A DNA stretch of 64,000 nucleotides from Liolophura sinensis (Eukaryota > Mollusca > Polyplacophora > Chitonida > Chitonidae), in assembly GCF_032854445.1 (NCBI RefSeq), contig NC_088300.1:49407682-49471681 (forward strand), read 5' to 3'. Under the pieces are notes generated by a model, which was not told the origin of the DNA, did not search any database, and saw only the letters and a program-made list of their open reading frames with translations. Both the position numbers and the translations under genes were made by a program. This document shows, one piece after another, positions 44,568 through 57,604 of this stretch (position 1 is the stretch's first letter; every line of letters starts with the position of its first letter).

Positions 44568-45890
44568 CCAAATTCTATATTATATTATCTCAGCTAGTTT
44601 ACAATAGTTATAATCCAATTAACTTGTTAAGAAATCAACTCCCTTTATTTCAAATGTTCACATTACTGACATTATGGTTATATTATATTATACTATGTTA
44701 TTCTACAACACCGATAGGACAGATTACTTGTAAAAGTTTTAATTGGAGGGGGATAGCGGATTTATACACATTTCTCTCTCACAGTCTCAAAAAGTACACA
44801 GACTATATCGTAAATTAAGGCAGATCAGAGCAAATTCAATCGCAAATCCCATTTCTCTCTTTGCTTGTAGTGCGTGCCTCTCCATGAATTTGTGTCCCCC
44901 CTACTGTCTTTGCGTGCAATGCGTGCATCTACATGGGTTTGTGTCCCCAGTACTCTTTTTGCGTGTAGTGCGTGCATCTCCATGGGTTTGTGTCCCCAGT
45001 ACTATCTTTGCCTGTAGTGCGTGCCTCTCCATGAGTTTATATCCCCAGTACTATCTTTGCCTGTAGAGCGTGCCTCTCCATGAGAATGTGTTCCCAGTAC
45101 TCTCTTTGCGTATAATGCGTGCCTCTCCATGAGTTTGTTACCGTACTCTCTTTGCACGTAATGCGTGCCCCTCTATGAGTTTAATGTCCCCAGTACTCTC
45201 TTTCCAAATTATATATTACATTACCTCAGCCAGTATACAATAGTCATAAACCATTTAACATATTAAGAAATCAACTCTCTTTAATGAACATGTTCCACAT
45301 TACTGACATTATTGTTATATTATATTATACCATGTTATTCTACAACACCGATACAATAGATTACTTGTAAAGTTTTAATTGGAAGGAGAATAGCGGATTT
45401 ATACACATTTCTTTCTCGCCGTGTCAAAATAACACAGACTATATCGTAAATAAGGCAGATACAGCGCAAATCCACTTGCAATTCCCAGTACTCTCTTTGT
45501 GTGTAGTGCGTGCCTCTCCATGAGTTTGTGTCCCCTGTACTCTCTTTGGGTGCAATGCATGCCTCTCCATGAGTTTGTGTCCCCAGAGTTCTCTTTGCTT
45601 GTAGTGCGTGCCTCACCATGAGCTTGTATCCCCAGGGTTCTCTTTGCGTGTAATTGGTGCATCTCCATTGGTTTATGTCCCCAGTACTATCTTTGCCTAT
45701 AGTGCGTGCCTCTCCATGTGTTTATGTTCCCAGTACTCTTTTTGGGTGTGGAGCATGCATCTCCGTGAGCTTGTGTCCCCAGTACTCTCTTTGCGTGTGG
45801 AGCATGCATTTCCATGGGTTTATGTCCCCAGTACTATCTTTGCCTGTAGTGCATGCCTCTCCATGTGTTTATGTCCCCAAGTAATGGAAA
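44568..45890. repeat. Composite tandem duplication containing a 49-bp minisatellite
   Basis: Two units (44568-45205 and 45206-45890) each consist of about 290 bp of AT-rich sequence (sharing ttattctacaacaccgata) followed by 7 to 8 copies of a 49-bp unit with tctctttgcgtgtagtgcgt and gcctctccatgagtttgtgt. Long frames across it follow from the repeat. Confidence 0.9.
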
Positions 45891-46917
45891 CTACTTGTGA
45901 TGAATTTTTTGATGATAATTAAAAAATGTCAAATTAACCATGATTTGTATATCTGCACAAAGCAGGCTTATGTTGGTAGACTAAGCATCCCCAAGGCCTG
46001 GTCCTTTTGCATGGTTTTTAATGTGATTGTATGTTAAATCTGATACAGCATTACAACATTTTGAATAATTTTAGATCAGTGACGTGTAACAAATTGCATT
46101 TACCATCATCCACTGCATTTGGTTTTACCTAATTCTGCTTAAGGCGCGGTTTTAGAGGGCGTGTAATTGCCTACTATTTAAGCATTGCAAGAAGAGTTAG
46201 AATAAAACCCTGACTGAGGTCAACTGACAAGAAGCCGTTTTTTACGGGTTTCGTGTGACCAATTGCAAGATATCACACTGTTGTGATTGCTCCGGTTTTA
46301 CTCTGCACGCTGAAAATTTTTTCTTATATTTGTACTCGACAAAGATGAACTAAGGGAAGTAATGCTGTACATGTCTTATTGGGATAAACCAGTGACAGAT
46401 TGTCTCCCTTCGATTAATGCGGCCAACGTTTGGTAGTTCTAGTGCAGGTACTATATAATCCAACTAAAAAATCCCGTATCACCAAGATGCATCCACATTG
46501 ATGTTGCTGAGCTTTAGTATATGTACCAGGTATGTACAAATCAAGAAACGAGTCTGGTATTATGTATGTAAGATACAACCTTAACGGTGTTTGACAGGCA
46601 AACTGTATATTCTAGAACTATAAAGCAAGAAAAAATGGTGGGTATATCATGCATGCAACATTCAGCCAAAATGCTATTTGGTAGCCATAGAGGATGTTCT
46701 TTCCAATCAATTAAAAACAGCAATCAAAGAAACCAATAAATTTATAAACCAAGAAGGATCGGAAAGTAACTCAGTGAGTGAATTATTTGACTCCGGACTG
46801 AAAACTTTTATATGTATAAGATGACATTCATTCTTCTGGATTGAGGAAAGCGTGTTGACTCAGATAAAGAATCGACCTTTGGAGAATTAGCGACGAATTT
46901 TCTCACGTGTGACGTAC
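45891..46917. other. No gene recognised
   Basis: No domain, tandem repeat or mobile element was identified in this stretch. Confidence 0.5.
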
Positions 46918-47112
46918 AATTTATTTATTTATTTGGTGTTGTACGCCATGCTGAAGAGATGCATAATGGTGGGAAGAAACCCAGCAGAGCCCGGGAAAAC
47001 TGCAGGTCGCTGGTATACCTCCCCACGTACAACCGGAGAGGAAGCCGGCATGAGCTGGACTTGAACTCCCTTCGATCGAGTTGATAAGCGTACGCTAACC
47101 AGCGGGGCACGT
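46918..47112 (-). repeat. SINE-A, near full length, diverged
   Basis: Shares the tail (ttatttggtgttgtacgcca), the ggtgggaagaaacc block, gagaggaagccggcatgagc and the head ending ctaaccagcggggcac. Confidence 0.82.
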
Positions 47113-47359
47113 GTACATCACATCATGTGACCCCTTTAAAATTTTGCTGAACTGAATTAGTGACTTTTGACCACACAGGTGGATCATTTTTGGGGCTAGT
47201 AGTTCTCATCTGTATCGTTGAAATATTACACCACTTGTAGACTTCAAAATGAACTACATCAAGACGGCTTGCTTGGGAACTCTCCACACATGGGAGGCGA
47301 CATTGTTTACACTCATCACGGCCATCATGCCGGATAAATTTTCGTTTTAACATGGAGCG

Positions 47360-47704
47360 ATGATCTTCGAGGCCGGTAGTTACCTAAGGAATGAAGATAA
47401 GGCCTCCGAAATTGTACCGCGCATATTTGTGTTGGCCACATTTGCGCAGGAGACACGAGAAAATTACCGGAGGCGGGAGTTGACAGAACTTTGGCACTAC
47501 TCCAAGACTTTGGCACTGCTCCAAGAAAATCAAATAGCGTGTTATATAGCTCTACCTCACGGTATTAGCGAAGGTGTAGAGGTATGTAGAGCTACTAATT
47601 GTAGCTTTTTACAATTAAAAAGAATCTTTGGGCTGACATTCAATTTAGCCACATGGGAGAAATTTAAGTCACGAAATCCGGCGATTTACAACTACATCCG
47701 CTGA
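47360..47704 (+). CDS. Hypothetical protein, 114 aa
   Basis: ATG-started frame ending in TGA at 47702-47704. The sequence contains ETRENYRRRELTELWHYSKT, is mixed in charge, and has no transmembrane segment or signal peptide. I do not recognise it. Two CCAT-core motifs flank it (ggccatcatgccgg upstream at 47321, ccgccattttccgg downstream at 47730), as is common near housekeeping promoters. It could be a real small gene, one exon of a larger gene, or chance. Confidence 0.3.
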   Translation: MIFEAGSYLRNEDKASEIVPRIFVLATFAQETRENYRRRELTELWHYSKTLALLQENQIACYIALPHGISEGVEVCRATNCSFLQLKRIFGLTFNLATWEKFKSRNPAIYNYIR

Positions 47705-48315
47705 GTGGACCGAATTACTCACGGGCGCATCCGCCATTTTCCGGCATTTTGGCGGCTGTAATGAGTGTCGTGATATTTACTAACGTCTCCTTGCGCTGTC
47801 TGAGACAGGTTGTTAACACTTAACTTGTGTCTGCTCGTATTTGACGTTTACTAGTCGGAAGAAATTTTCTGTCGTCGACGTGTTATTTTCCATACCAGTC
47901 ACTCACACATTTTCGACAGCATGCACGCTAGTTTAACTTTACCCGGCATCAGGAAACTATTAAATTCATTGCTTCACCTTACTGTCGTCTTCTCCATCCC
48001 TATTCGATCTTGTCATCATCCTTTTAATATATTGTCGTTGATTTGGTACCCTTATTATATTATGTCACTTTCTTGAGAAAATAAAGTGCAAGACGAAAAT
48101 CTACTTTATGATGCACAATGATGAATCAAATCTGTATGTAAAATGCCAGTGCCACCATCTATCAACCTAAGGTTACACTAAATATAGGAAGCATATCTTA
48201 ATATACAAAAGAAGCAAAACTCTGTTGTTGTGGGAAAGCAGTTATGTGGAACAACTCCCCTACAGGCGATAAACAAAGTCACAAGATTTTTAAGGTTTAA
48301 AAAGTATTTCAACAT
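47705..48315. other. No gene recognised
   Basis: Moderately AT-rich sequence. An AATAAA lies at about 48079-48084 on the plus strand and could serve the frame at 47360-47704. Confidence 0.35.
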
Positions 48316-48640
48316 GATTTATTTTTTTGATTGTTGTGCAGGGCTATACTGAACAATTTTTCACTAGCGGTGGCGGCCAGATTTATGACCTTTGGCAATT
48401 AAGTAAGTGACTAATCTTCCAACACGTGAGACGTGTATTTATGTAGACCATAATGGTGCAAGACAAATGGCCGTCAACGAACGCTGGAGCTCGCAATATT
48501 CCCCACAAGTGTCGGTCCCTTAATGTCACAAAAATACTACAAGCAATGAGATCGGTTTTGAACCCGCGCCCCGCGTGTACCAACGGTTGAAAAAAAAAAG
48601 ACAAGTTCCTCTCACCACTAGACCACGGTCCGCTGCACAT
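48316..48640 (-). repeat. tRNA-derived SINE with a third type of head
   Basis: The minus strand begins CGTGGTCTAGTGGTGAG (A box), then GGGTTCAAAACC (B box), and ends with a weak SINE-A-like tail at 48317-48375. A 10-A run interrupts the head. Confidence 0.65.
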
Positions 48641-48786
48641 TCCAGTAATGTGCTATTTCCTTACATCTGCTCCATTTTGTAAGACGAGCTTGGGATTTCC
48701 GTTCGTCATTGTATTAATAAATGACCTGTAAATCATTTATTTTCTGTGTTTTTCTTAACGGGCAAACGAGCTTCGTCTATAACCAG

Positions 48787-48857
48787 GTACGGGTTGTATG
48801 AATAGTATTGTACGGGTTGTATGAATAGTATTGTACGGGTTGTATAAATAGTATTTG
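48787..48857. repeat. 24-bp direct repeat, 3 copies
   Basis: Three copies of gtacgggttgtatgaatagt followed by attg, the last with one substitution. Confidence 0.9.
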
Positions 48858-49865
48858 CTATATTATGACGGGGAAATTGAAGATAATATGATTAAAGACG
48901 TACAACACAGAGAGTAAAATTAGATCAGCGACGACAGCGTGATAGCTGGTAAATGGTCACATGTAACCGGTGAAATGCGGCCTCTTGTCAATTGACCTCA
49001 GTCAGGTTTTATTCTGACTATTCATGTAAATGCATAAATCGTATAGCAACTTATACGCCCCCATGTATTTTTACAAAGCTAACATTTTTATAGATTTGCT
49101 TCACTTGAATGTGAAGTTGGAAGACGTAAGATAAAACACCCCATACATATCACTATATGGCATACTTTTACAAGGTTTACCAGAACTTGTCATATTCAAT
49201 TATGCAGACAAGTAAACAAGTGAACAATTATGAAGATAGCCATTTCTGAAGTCATAACCCATATTTGTCCGTTTTACAAAACATTTTCTGGCTTTATTCC
49301 GAAATTATAATCCAAATTAAACTTAAATATGTGCATAAAATTTATTAAATTTCGTATGGTGATTTTATGCCGTGTAGTACAATTTCAGCCAAGTTGCAAC
49401 GTCTAGCTATTATTGCAAAGCAGATTAAAGTTTTTGACTGTGGTCCAAAATGGCATTGTAAAAACATACCCTAGGAATGAACTCTACTTTGGTCATATTC
49501 GACGCTGTCCTTATTGCGGACATTCTGCTATATATCATCTAAAGGCGGTGACGTGGAAACAATCACCCTTTATTTATTTATAATATAACGCGCGGTAAGG
49601 ATGTAACCTTTGCGAATACTTAAACAGATCCAGTGTAGATATTTTATATCACTCACCCTCAACATATCACACCATACTGAAACAACAGATGGCTAGTACA
49701 CGACCTATGGCAATTATACTGTGTTATTCTCGTGCAAACGCAACAAATTTTTGTTGCACATACTTGTCCTGAAAATGTGGCAAAATGGCCGATAATAATA
49801 GCAGAGTGGGTTATTTCCGAATTTCACATGTACCTGAAAAGTCTTGTTGAATAATCTGGTAATTA
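48858..49865. other. No gene recognised
   Basis: AT-rich sequence without a supported feature. Confidence 0.5.
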
Positions 49866-50136
49866 ATGACGTGGCCGACGGGGTTTACACGCCAGCACGG
49901 CCCAATGACCCAGGAGTCTCTCTCACCAATGGGGTCGCTCTGAGCTCAAGTAGAGCTCATGCTGGCTTCTTCTTCGGCCGTACTTGTGAATGTCTGGCAG
50001 CAAGCTGCGAAAGGTCGTGGATTTCCCCTGTGCTGAGTCCGGTTTCCTCCCACCATAATGCTGAGCGCCGTCGTAGAAGTGAAATATTCTTGAGTATGGC
50101 GTAAAACACCATTTAAATAAATAAATAAATAAATAC
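49866..50136 (+). repeat. SINE-A, near full length
   Basis: Head gacgtggccgacggggttta, B-box region gagctcaagtag (decayed), ccggtttcctcccaccataa, and the tail followed by (aaat)n. Confidence 0.85.
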
Positions 50137-50970
50137 ATAATGACGCAAGTGTTGTTCTGACGTATTTATCACTTTTGAATTATCCTCGTAGACCGTTTGC
50201 TAGTATTATTTTCAAAAGCAGAACAAAAACGATTATACCTTACGCACTCCTTGTTGCAATGTGTATGTGTGCGCCTTTTTAAAATGACCTTCAGTTTCGT
50301 ATGCCTTTATATAAATGAAAAGCAGTATTTGTTCTTTATAATAGTCGGGTAAGAGTGAATCATTATCCTTACGTTTGGAAGCGGAAGTGTAAGGAGGTAT
50401 GGAACATTCTATTCTCTGTTTCTTTCTGTATAGTCTATCTTTCCTGACCTGTGCGGTTTTCATATCAATCTTACGCAGAGATATAGTTCTCAATTCTGTG
50501 TACTATGTGAACTCATGGATGTTTGTCATTTTGAGTGTTAAATTTTGTGGAGAAAAATAAACATGGAATAGCGCAGAACCATTGCCGACAGCAAGATGTG
50601 GTCAGTTAAGTGTTTCTGGCGTCTCCTCTTTACTGCCACTGTCCAATATCCATTCATTGATTTAAAACTGCGCCGTTTATTTGCATTTGTTTTTTGATCG
50701 AGCAACCTGTATCAGATTATCAGATTGCAAAGTAATTTGTTAAAAATAACGAAACAGATGGCGAAAACATACTTTTATCGGATGCAATTAATTTATAGCT
50801 TTCATTCGATGTCGACAATCGACAAAAGAAAGACATAAACGGGACTATAATTGTCTTCCTGCTGGAATTTACTGGCTAATTTATCGTCACAATATCAACC
50901 AAAGCGCAAAATCGACCACTTTGTCTATGATTAGTGTTTACCTCATAGCGTGGAATGTTGTACGATAAAA

Positions 50971-51076
50971 AAGCTTTAAGCCACAATTCCAGTTCACATT
51001 TCCACGAACACCATTATAAACCTTTAGCATAGCCTTTTTTCGTAGAAATGTGAACTAGAATTGTGGCTTAAAGCTT
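50971..51076. repeat. Hairpin-forming inverted repeat, 36-bp arms
   Basis: The left arm starts aagctttaagccacaattcc (50971) and the right arm ends gaattgtggcttaaagctt (51076); the spacer is 34-35 bp. Only two positions mismatch. Both would be G:U pairs in a minus-strand transcript, giving an unbroken stem. It is followed by an (AT)n run. Confidence 0.88.
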
Positions 51077-51495
51077 TACATATGTATGTATATATATACA
51101 CTTATATATATATATATATATATGTATCTGTCTGTAACTGCAGTTTTCCGGTACACTTCGGATTGTTCGTGCAGTAATTTATGCGTCGAAACACACATTC
51201 GCACAGCAGCCATCAACCAAAATGAGTGTTTTAAGTCAGTAATCGCCAAAACCAAGGAGTAGGTGCGCCGTCCATATCATTGGCGATGGTCCTTTGTTCC
51301 CTCTCTAATCATGCATATGACCCCCAAAACAAAAGGAGCAGGAATATTTGTGTGCTGATTTGTATCAATTCACCCAAACTCACTCCAGGGCCAGGTTCCA
51401 CAAGGCGTTTCTTATGTCAAGCTAGCCTAATAGTTTAATCTATGTAAAATAACAATTACCAAGATTATGTTTGTAGCGTTGTTAGCGGCTTCTCC

Positions 51496-51514
51496 CCCCC
51501 CCCCCCCCCCCCCA
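51496..51514. repeat. Poly-C tract
   Basis: A run of about 19 C. Its length may be unreliable in the assembly. Confidence 0.9.
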
Positions 51515-52020
51515 AATGTATTCAATTGTTTAAAGGATGGTAAGTTTTATCCATATTACATATCCCACTTCTAAAACTGCATCTAATAATTGTGGTATTT
51601 ACGCTAAATTCAACATTCGTGTATTGTCCATCAACAAAATTTGAAGGTTGTTAATCTTTGATTACTGCACTGGCTTATGCTAATCTTGAAGAATATAATC
51701 TGGTACTAATATATTAGTGATAGTCCCAGGTAGTCCCAGGTATAATGATGAGCCGATGCTATTACGACTGCATGGTACACCACATTAAGAGTCTCGGATA
51801 AGTGAAGGCTCATTGGTCTCTTCCAGAGGACCACATTGATAAGCATAACGGAGACACCTTTCGACAAAGTCATGTTTTTAAGAGCAAAAACATCGCGCTC
51901 TCATTAAACGAGGTGAATGGGAAACATCGATTGTAAGTGACAAGCGCCAAATTGCAGTTACAAGCTTTCTATCCATTTTTAGTGATTTTTCACATTATTG
52001 TCATTTGTCACAATTTTGCA

Positions 52021-52149
52021 GGCCTCAGAAGAACCGTCAAAGTGCGCTGCCCAACGCGGTTTTTGCAGTGATGTGCTTGTCCGAAATTTGGCCGCAATCA
52101 GCAACAATCACAATGTCCCCTGTGTTGGAAATTTCTCTCAAAGACTGAC
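52021..52149 (+). other. Exon-like segment
   Basis: After an acceptor (gtcacaattttgcag) a frame is open for 42 codons and ends at TAG: ASEEPSKCAAQRGFC and on. In the same frame the sequence before the acceptor is hydrophobic (FFTLLSFVTILQA) but has no Met. It could be a last exon or chance. Confidence 0.2.
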
Positions 52150-53679
52150 TTAGTCAAAGAGGATCAAAGGCAAAGCAGGCGATCTTATTCTGTGAGGATT
52201 CTTTACGGGGCATACTGAGTTCCCATTGATCAGGGAACGTATTAAAGCACTATTTTTCTTCAAAGAACTTGCCCTCCTTCCACCATGACCTTCTCAAACC
52301 ATAATACTTCTGCCGAGATTGATTTTGTCCTACGAGAGGAAATACTCGGCATGGTCATCCGCCCGTAGATTGTTGTGATGTTTCCTCTAATACAAATGTT
52401 AGTGCTGAAAAATTTCGTTAAAAAACAGCGACGGAGAATGAATCAGTCAAGTGACAAACGTGATCAATCGAATTGATTTTACTGAAATCAATCTTTTGAT
52501 TAACCGCTAAACATATTATTGGAATCCCAAATCAACTTCCTTAAACAGTATCCATTACGAACAAGCAAATAGTGGTTAATATTTATCGGGTAGTTAGTTG
52601 CAAAGGAAAAGCACTTTTCATGAAATATCACATAAATACACCCAAGATCCCGCTCTGGCAAGTAAAATATTCCGTATAAGACCTCTGAGATATAACTACT
52701 CTTGTCACCCGCAACAAATGACCTTGGCCCATGATCAGGGAATTATTTAACAGAGGCCTCCAATAACAACAAAAGCAATAATAATAATAATAGTAAAACC
52801 CACTTCCGTCTTCTCTAAATCAGGAATTCAAAGGGTCCAAAACTTCATCAAACTGACCGAAAAACAAAACAAAACAAAAACAATCCCACTTAGGATATAT
52901 TTAGATATTATGGAAAGAAAAATAAAACAATATAAAATTCCCATAAGAAGTTAATGCAATTGCTATTGTTGCAAAACAGCACCAAATTGCGGGAATACAG
53001 AGTGGAAACTCTGATTGACCATCAGTACTGATAAGACGCCCTGCAGGCTTACACACACTTGTAATTGTCATATTTGCAGCGCTGTCTGATAATGTACAAG
53101 AACATTAACCGATTCGTTTTTCGAGATCAGAACATAACAAAATGTACCTGTCTACCTACGGAAGTAATTCCGAACTTCAAATTGTCTCATCCTGGTGTTC
53201 TATAAGATCAAAGCCAATGTTTATTACATTAAGGCAATGTGACTAAAGACAGACACTAGATAGATTATACCTTAAGGGTGACTATAGTGACCAGACTGTC
53301 TGAACAAGATACACAAATCTAGCAAGTTACATGACTGGAATTGTCTTCATCATCCTGACAGAGTGATTGTTTCACTGCATAATGTTGTTTGTCTGTCCTC
53401 TTATAAAAGGCAAATGTTGCTTAGGCCCTCACAATCTTCGCCATATTGTCTTCGGTGATAACCCATGGCTGTGCTTCCCCGCTGGCTACTCTCACGTATA
53501 ACGTGACGTTACCAATGACCGTTGGTGCTGCCTTATAATGGATTTAACATAAAACGTTAGGTAGATTTGATAATTTTAGCAAGTATTAACATTACTGAAA
53601 TATGCATTGTAGTAGGAAGAGACTTTTGGTATTTTCCATTTTTTGTTACAAAGACTTTATACAGCTCTGACAAATTGCA

Positions 53680-53866
53680 TTTAAATAAACCTGGTGAATC
53701 GAAAGAATTTTACGGACAGTGTAAATGACTTACCGTTAATATTTACCGTTTATTACATTTAAATAAACCTCGTGAATCGAAAGAATTTTACGTATAGTAT
53801 AAATGACTGACTTATGGTTCGTACAAATTACCCTGAAATAAACCTGGTGAATCCGGTGAAATTTAC
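53680..53866. repeat. Tandem duplication, unit about 77 bp
   Basis: tgaatcgaaagaattttacg occurs at about 53695 and 53773 in the same context (aaataaacct before, taaatgac after). A third partial copy follows at 53836. Confidence 0.8.
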
Positions 53867-56800
53867 ATACAACATTTTTACCGGAAATTGGTCGTTTCAT
53901 TTTCATCAGACGTGTGATTGTTTCAGAGAAGCCTTATATAGAAGGTATATTTATGTGTACCATTCTTCAATGCATAAGCCTATACTATTCGTAATTCATG
54001 CCAAGGTCAATACCTGGACATTTGAAATGTTTAGGTCGACCGCAGTTGCTCAGCTTACCGTTGATTTGTCTAAAATTCCTGCCCTTTGCGGGGAGAAGGG
54101 CAGCCTGAAATATGCAGTTTAATCCACATTTTCTTCATTTTTAGGAAGAATAGACTCCAACACCTTTGCTTTGTTGCTTGCAGTGTAACCCTATACCGCT
54201 GAAGCTCGCCGTCAAATCCCTGGAATGCCGCGCAACCTCTTGATTTGACAGTACGAAACAAGGTTTAACAGTACGCAACAAACACCGTTACGGCGGTATG
54301 AAATCCTTCAAGGAAAAGACCTCTAAAAATCGTGGGCATCAGTAAGTAGACCACTTGAAACTACGCGTAAATATACTTTCATTTTTTTTTATTTTTTATT
54401 TTTATGAAATGAGTTAAAGACGCTCAAACATTTGACTTCTAAGGTGGACTTTATGGACCGTACTATCAGATGTTAAGAACAGGAAGTTTATCCAACTCTA
54501 TTCAAGATACTGAATGTTGGAATAGCTCTTTTCACCCATGAGTGAAAGATTACTAAAATAATATTCCCAAGAATTCCTTTCTTCTGGTGAACATCAAGAA
54601 AAAGGTGATGTGACGTGAGGGTTCGCAGATACCGTCAGTATTTCTCATAAGCCCTCCATAGTTTTCAAATATTTGAATGCCTTTGAACACTTTCAAAAAA
54701 ATCTGAAAAATAAATGAAAGTATTTCTACGCATAGTTTTCAGTTGTCTTTATGATGAACCTTGCTTCATATTTTAGCTTTCGTTTGCATTAAATAACCAT
54801 AATATCCGGCATGCGGTATGCTTAGTGTAATCCCGTGTTTAACGTCCTGTCGTTTATATTTGATGATGGACTGACGAGGACTTCTCTGTGAACAGACGAT
54901 AACACGCTGACTTTGTGACTTTGCTTCTGGATGTGGAATTTCGTGAAAAACAGATCTTAAATCGTAAATCGTTAAAATATAAACGATGTTTCATAAAACA
55001 AACTAAAATCTCATGCAGGCCTACCAAATTGTCTGTACGCTGGACTAACTGCTAATGATCGGTGTAGTGGCATCGTCAACCGTCCCAGTACCGTGGTGCA
55101 CTGTAAACATCATCTTCTCTTGTAGCCTTCAGACATTTCCAAGGCAACTTTATACATGACGATGCTGCATAATTTAAATGTCGCGACTTGTTCAGCATTA
55201 AGTGTAAAGACGTGAAATCTAATGTGAATTGGGAGGTTTGAGAACAATTTGGCATTTTTGTTTCAAATATATCAGTATTCGGTGTTTGGGACCGTTACCG
55301 TAAACGACCAGTTGAAGGGAAAAGGACGCTGTCTTGTGACCTTACTGTTTAAAGTGACCGACACTTTCTTTGGGAGACGATGGACGATGGTCCGCTGTTA
55401 GGCCTATCTGTCTTTGAAAGCATTTTACGCATAGCAGAGGGAATTAGTATGGAGTTGTTAAAAGACCTTAAATCATGTTAAAAGAAACGATAGATTTAAA
55501 GGAATAGACATTAATTATGTGTGGAACACTAATGGTGATGTGCTTAAGAAACAAACTACCTTGCATGATTAAGACGATTTTGATGATGGACACTTTCAGA
55601 CTTATAGTTTGCCTCTGTACAGAGAATCTTTAAAACATTGAAGTAATTTGGATTGAGCCACGATTTTTCTTTCATTGTTGCATTGTTTTCATGCTTCCGT
55701 GTGCTATCTAATTTCCTATCGTCAAAACAAGGACCATGGTTCTGAATTTTAGCGAACGACTTTATTGTCTGACCCTATCAATATCTGAGTTGTACCCTGA
55801 CAGCTTAGTACTTCCCTAGCGCAGTAATTAACATCCATTTACAGCTGAATAAAGCTTTTCTCTTATTTACACTCACCAAATAAGCAAGGTAATGGTGTAG
55901 GCGTTGTTTAGTGTTTTCTCTAATGCATCACCCATACAGACTGGAAAACATACTACATTCGTTGTTATTCCGTAGCAATGGTGGAACTGTCAGGCGTGCT
56001 ATGAAATAAAATTCAGACACAATTTCCACGAATAAGAAGAAATGAAGGAAACAAGGTAGGAAATTTGGTCTGAAAGTGCTCTCAGCGGTGTTCCACATAC
56101 GAAATTGCGCTCATACTGTTACAGTCAGGATCAAATTATACAAGTATTCTTCCACTCAGGACCAAAATGTATACCCGTAGTGTTTCGGCGAGGACTAAAT
56201 TGTACACATACTGTCCCGGTGAGGATTGAAGTTCTCCAATGAGTCACTATCCCACTACTTGCCCGCCCCTGGGCTTCCTTCCGAATACTTTAGGTGTGTT
56301 GGTAGTGAGCTATTGTTTACCTTTGTCTTGAAGGCTGTCCAGACGGAAGGTTAAGAATTCAAACCTGGGTGATACGATTGGTTATCTATCTATCATTCGA
56401 TGACAGATTAATCAGACGTTTCCTCAATTCTCTTCAGTTATTTCTCTTCCCTCAGACTGATGAGAGGGGAGTGACTGGGGGATACACTCCAAGATTGACA
56501 TGTATTTACTCGATGCATAAAATTAGAAGTTTTGCAGCGAAATCCAGCTACACTGGGCTAAAGAAACCTATGTGACCAGCAATTACAGAGAGCAAGTTGA
56601 TAATACTGCCCGCGGTCACTGAGCACTTAGCCTGTCAAAAACTCCATTAACGTGTCATGCTGACTTTGAGAAGCATTATCCCTTTGCAAATAATCCCTAT
56701 CATAGTTTTGTTTACAATCCAAACTCCTACTATTAAATACTGTTTGGAAAAGCTTGCAATGTGTTTTAACTTCATTTATGTTTTTTTGGAAACGTACTAT

Positions 56801-57465
56801 AAGATGTAGCATTATTGATTTCTAGGCAATATTCCATCTCAGACTTATGTAATATAACCCAACGAATCTTGATTAAAACTGAAAGTTCGGTCGAATGTCT
56901 TTTTTCGGACAAAAAAGAGTATCTGACAACTTTGTTTTATGACTGTATTAAAATTGCTATTATAACAAAGATTATTCATTGGCTTGCAGAAAGTTTCACT
57001 ATGGCGTTTGATTAAGCTATCCAGCGCAACGTGTGCCTCATCATTTTAGCCATGATATGGTTTATTATCCATTGTACGGTACTCAAAAACAGCAAATAAG
57101 ACGTACATGATATAGAATACAGTGGTGCAGATTTTTTGTTTAAAACAATAAAGTACTCACCCAGAGCCTTAACCTAACATAGTACGTGAAAATACAAAAA
57201 ATTACAACATGCGTTATTTCATTTTAAAAAATTGCAACACAAGAATGGAATAATTTCTGAACCCGGTTTCGCGAAACTTCCTAAGTTCAGTAAATGACCT
57301 AGGTTGGTGGTTCCAAAATGGAATTTTTCTGTAAAAAAATCAAACACTACATAAGTATAATAGTACGTTACTGAAGGGGAAAAAATTAAGAAGGCCGGCC
57401 GTCTGAATGTTCATCCACCTCATTACCACCATGTTGTCAAATATATGTCATGCACCCCTAGAATC

Positions 57466-57541
57466 GTCATGCTGGCCGCCGTCGTAGAAGTGAAATATTC
57501 TCATGTACGACGTAAAACACCAATCAAATAAATAAATAAAA
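57466..57541 (+). repeat. SINE-A tail fragment
   Basis: gctggccgccgtcgtagaag, tgaaatattctcatgtacga and the (aaat)n end; 5'-truncated. Confidence 0.8.
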
Positions 57542-57604
57542 CCTGCAAAATATATACATGCGTAAGAAATGTACCTTTACTGAGAATGCCGTTTTACCCT
57601 AGGT

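Larger units (their letters stand above)
50137..57465. other. Long gene-poor stretch
   Basis: Holds the hairpin at 50971-51076, a (TA)n run (51105-51122), a poly-C tract (51496-51514), an exon-like segment at 52021-52149 and a duplicated 50-bp motif at 53680-53806. Frames of 60-100 codons (50493-50233, 53814-54122, 56369-56575) have no recognisable motif. Confidence 0.45.

Noticed and set aside
44743..45922. Several 76-107 codon frames on both strands
   Set aside because: They are read-through of the 49-bp minisatellite and have no other support.
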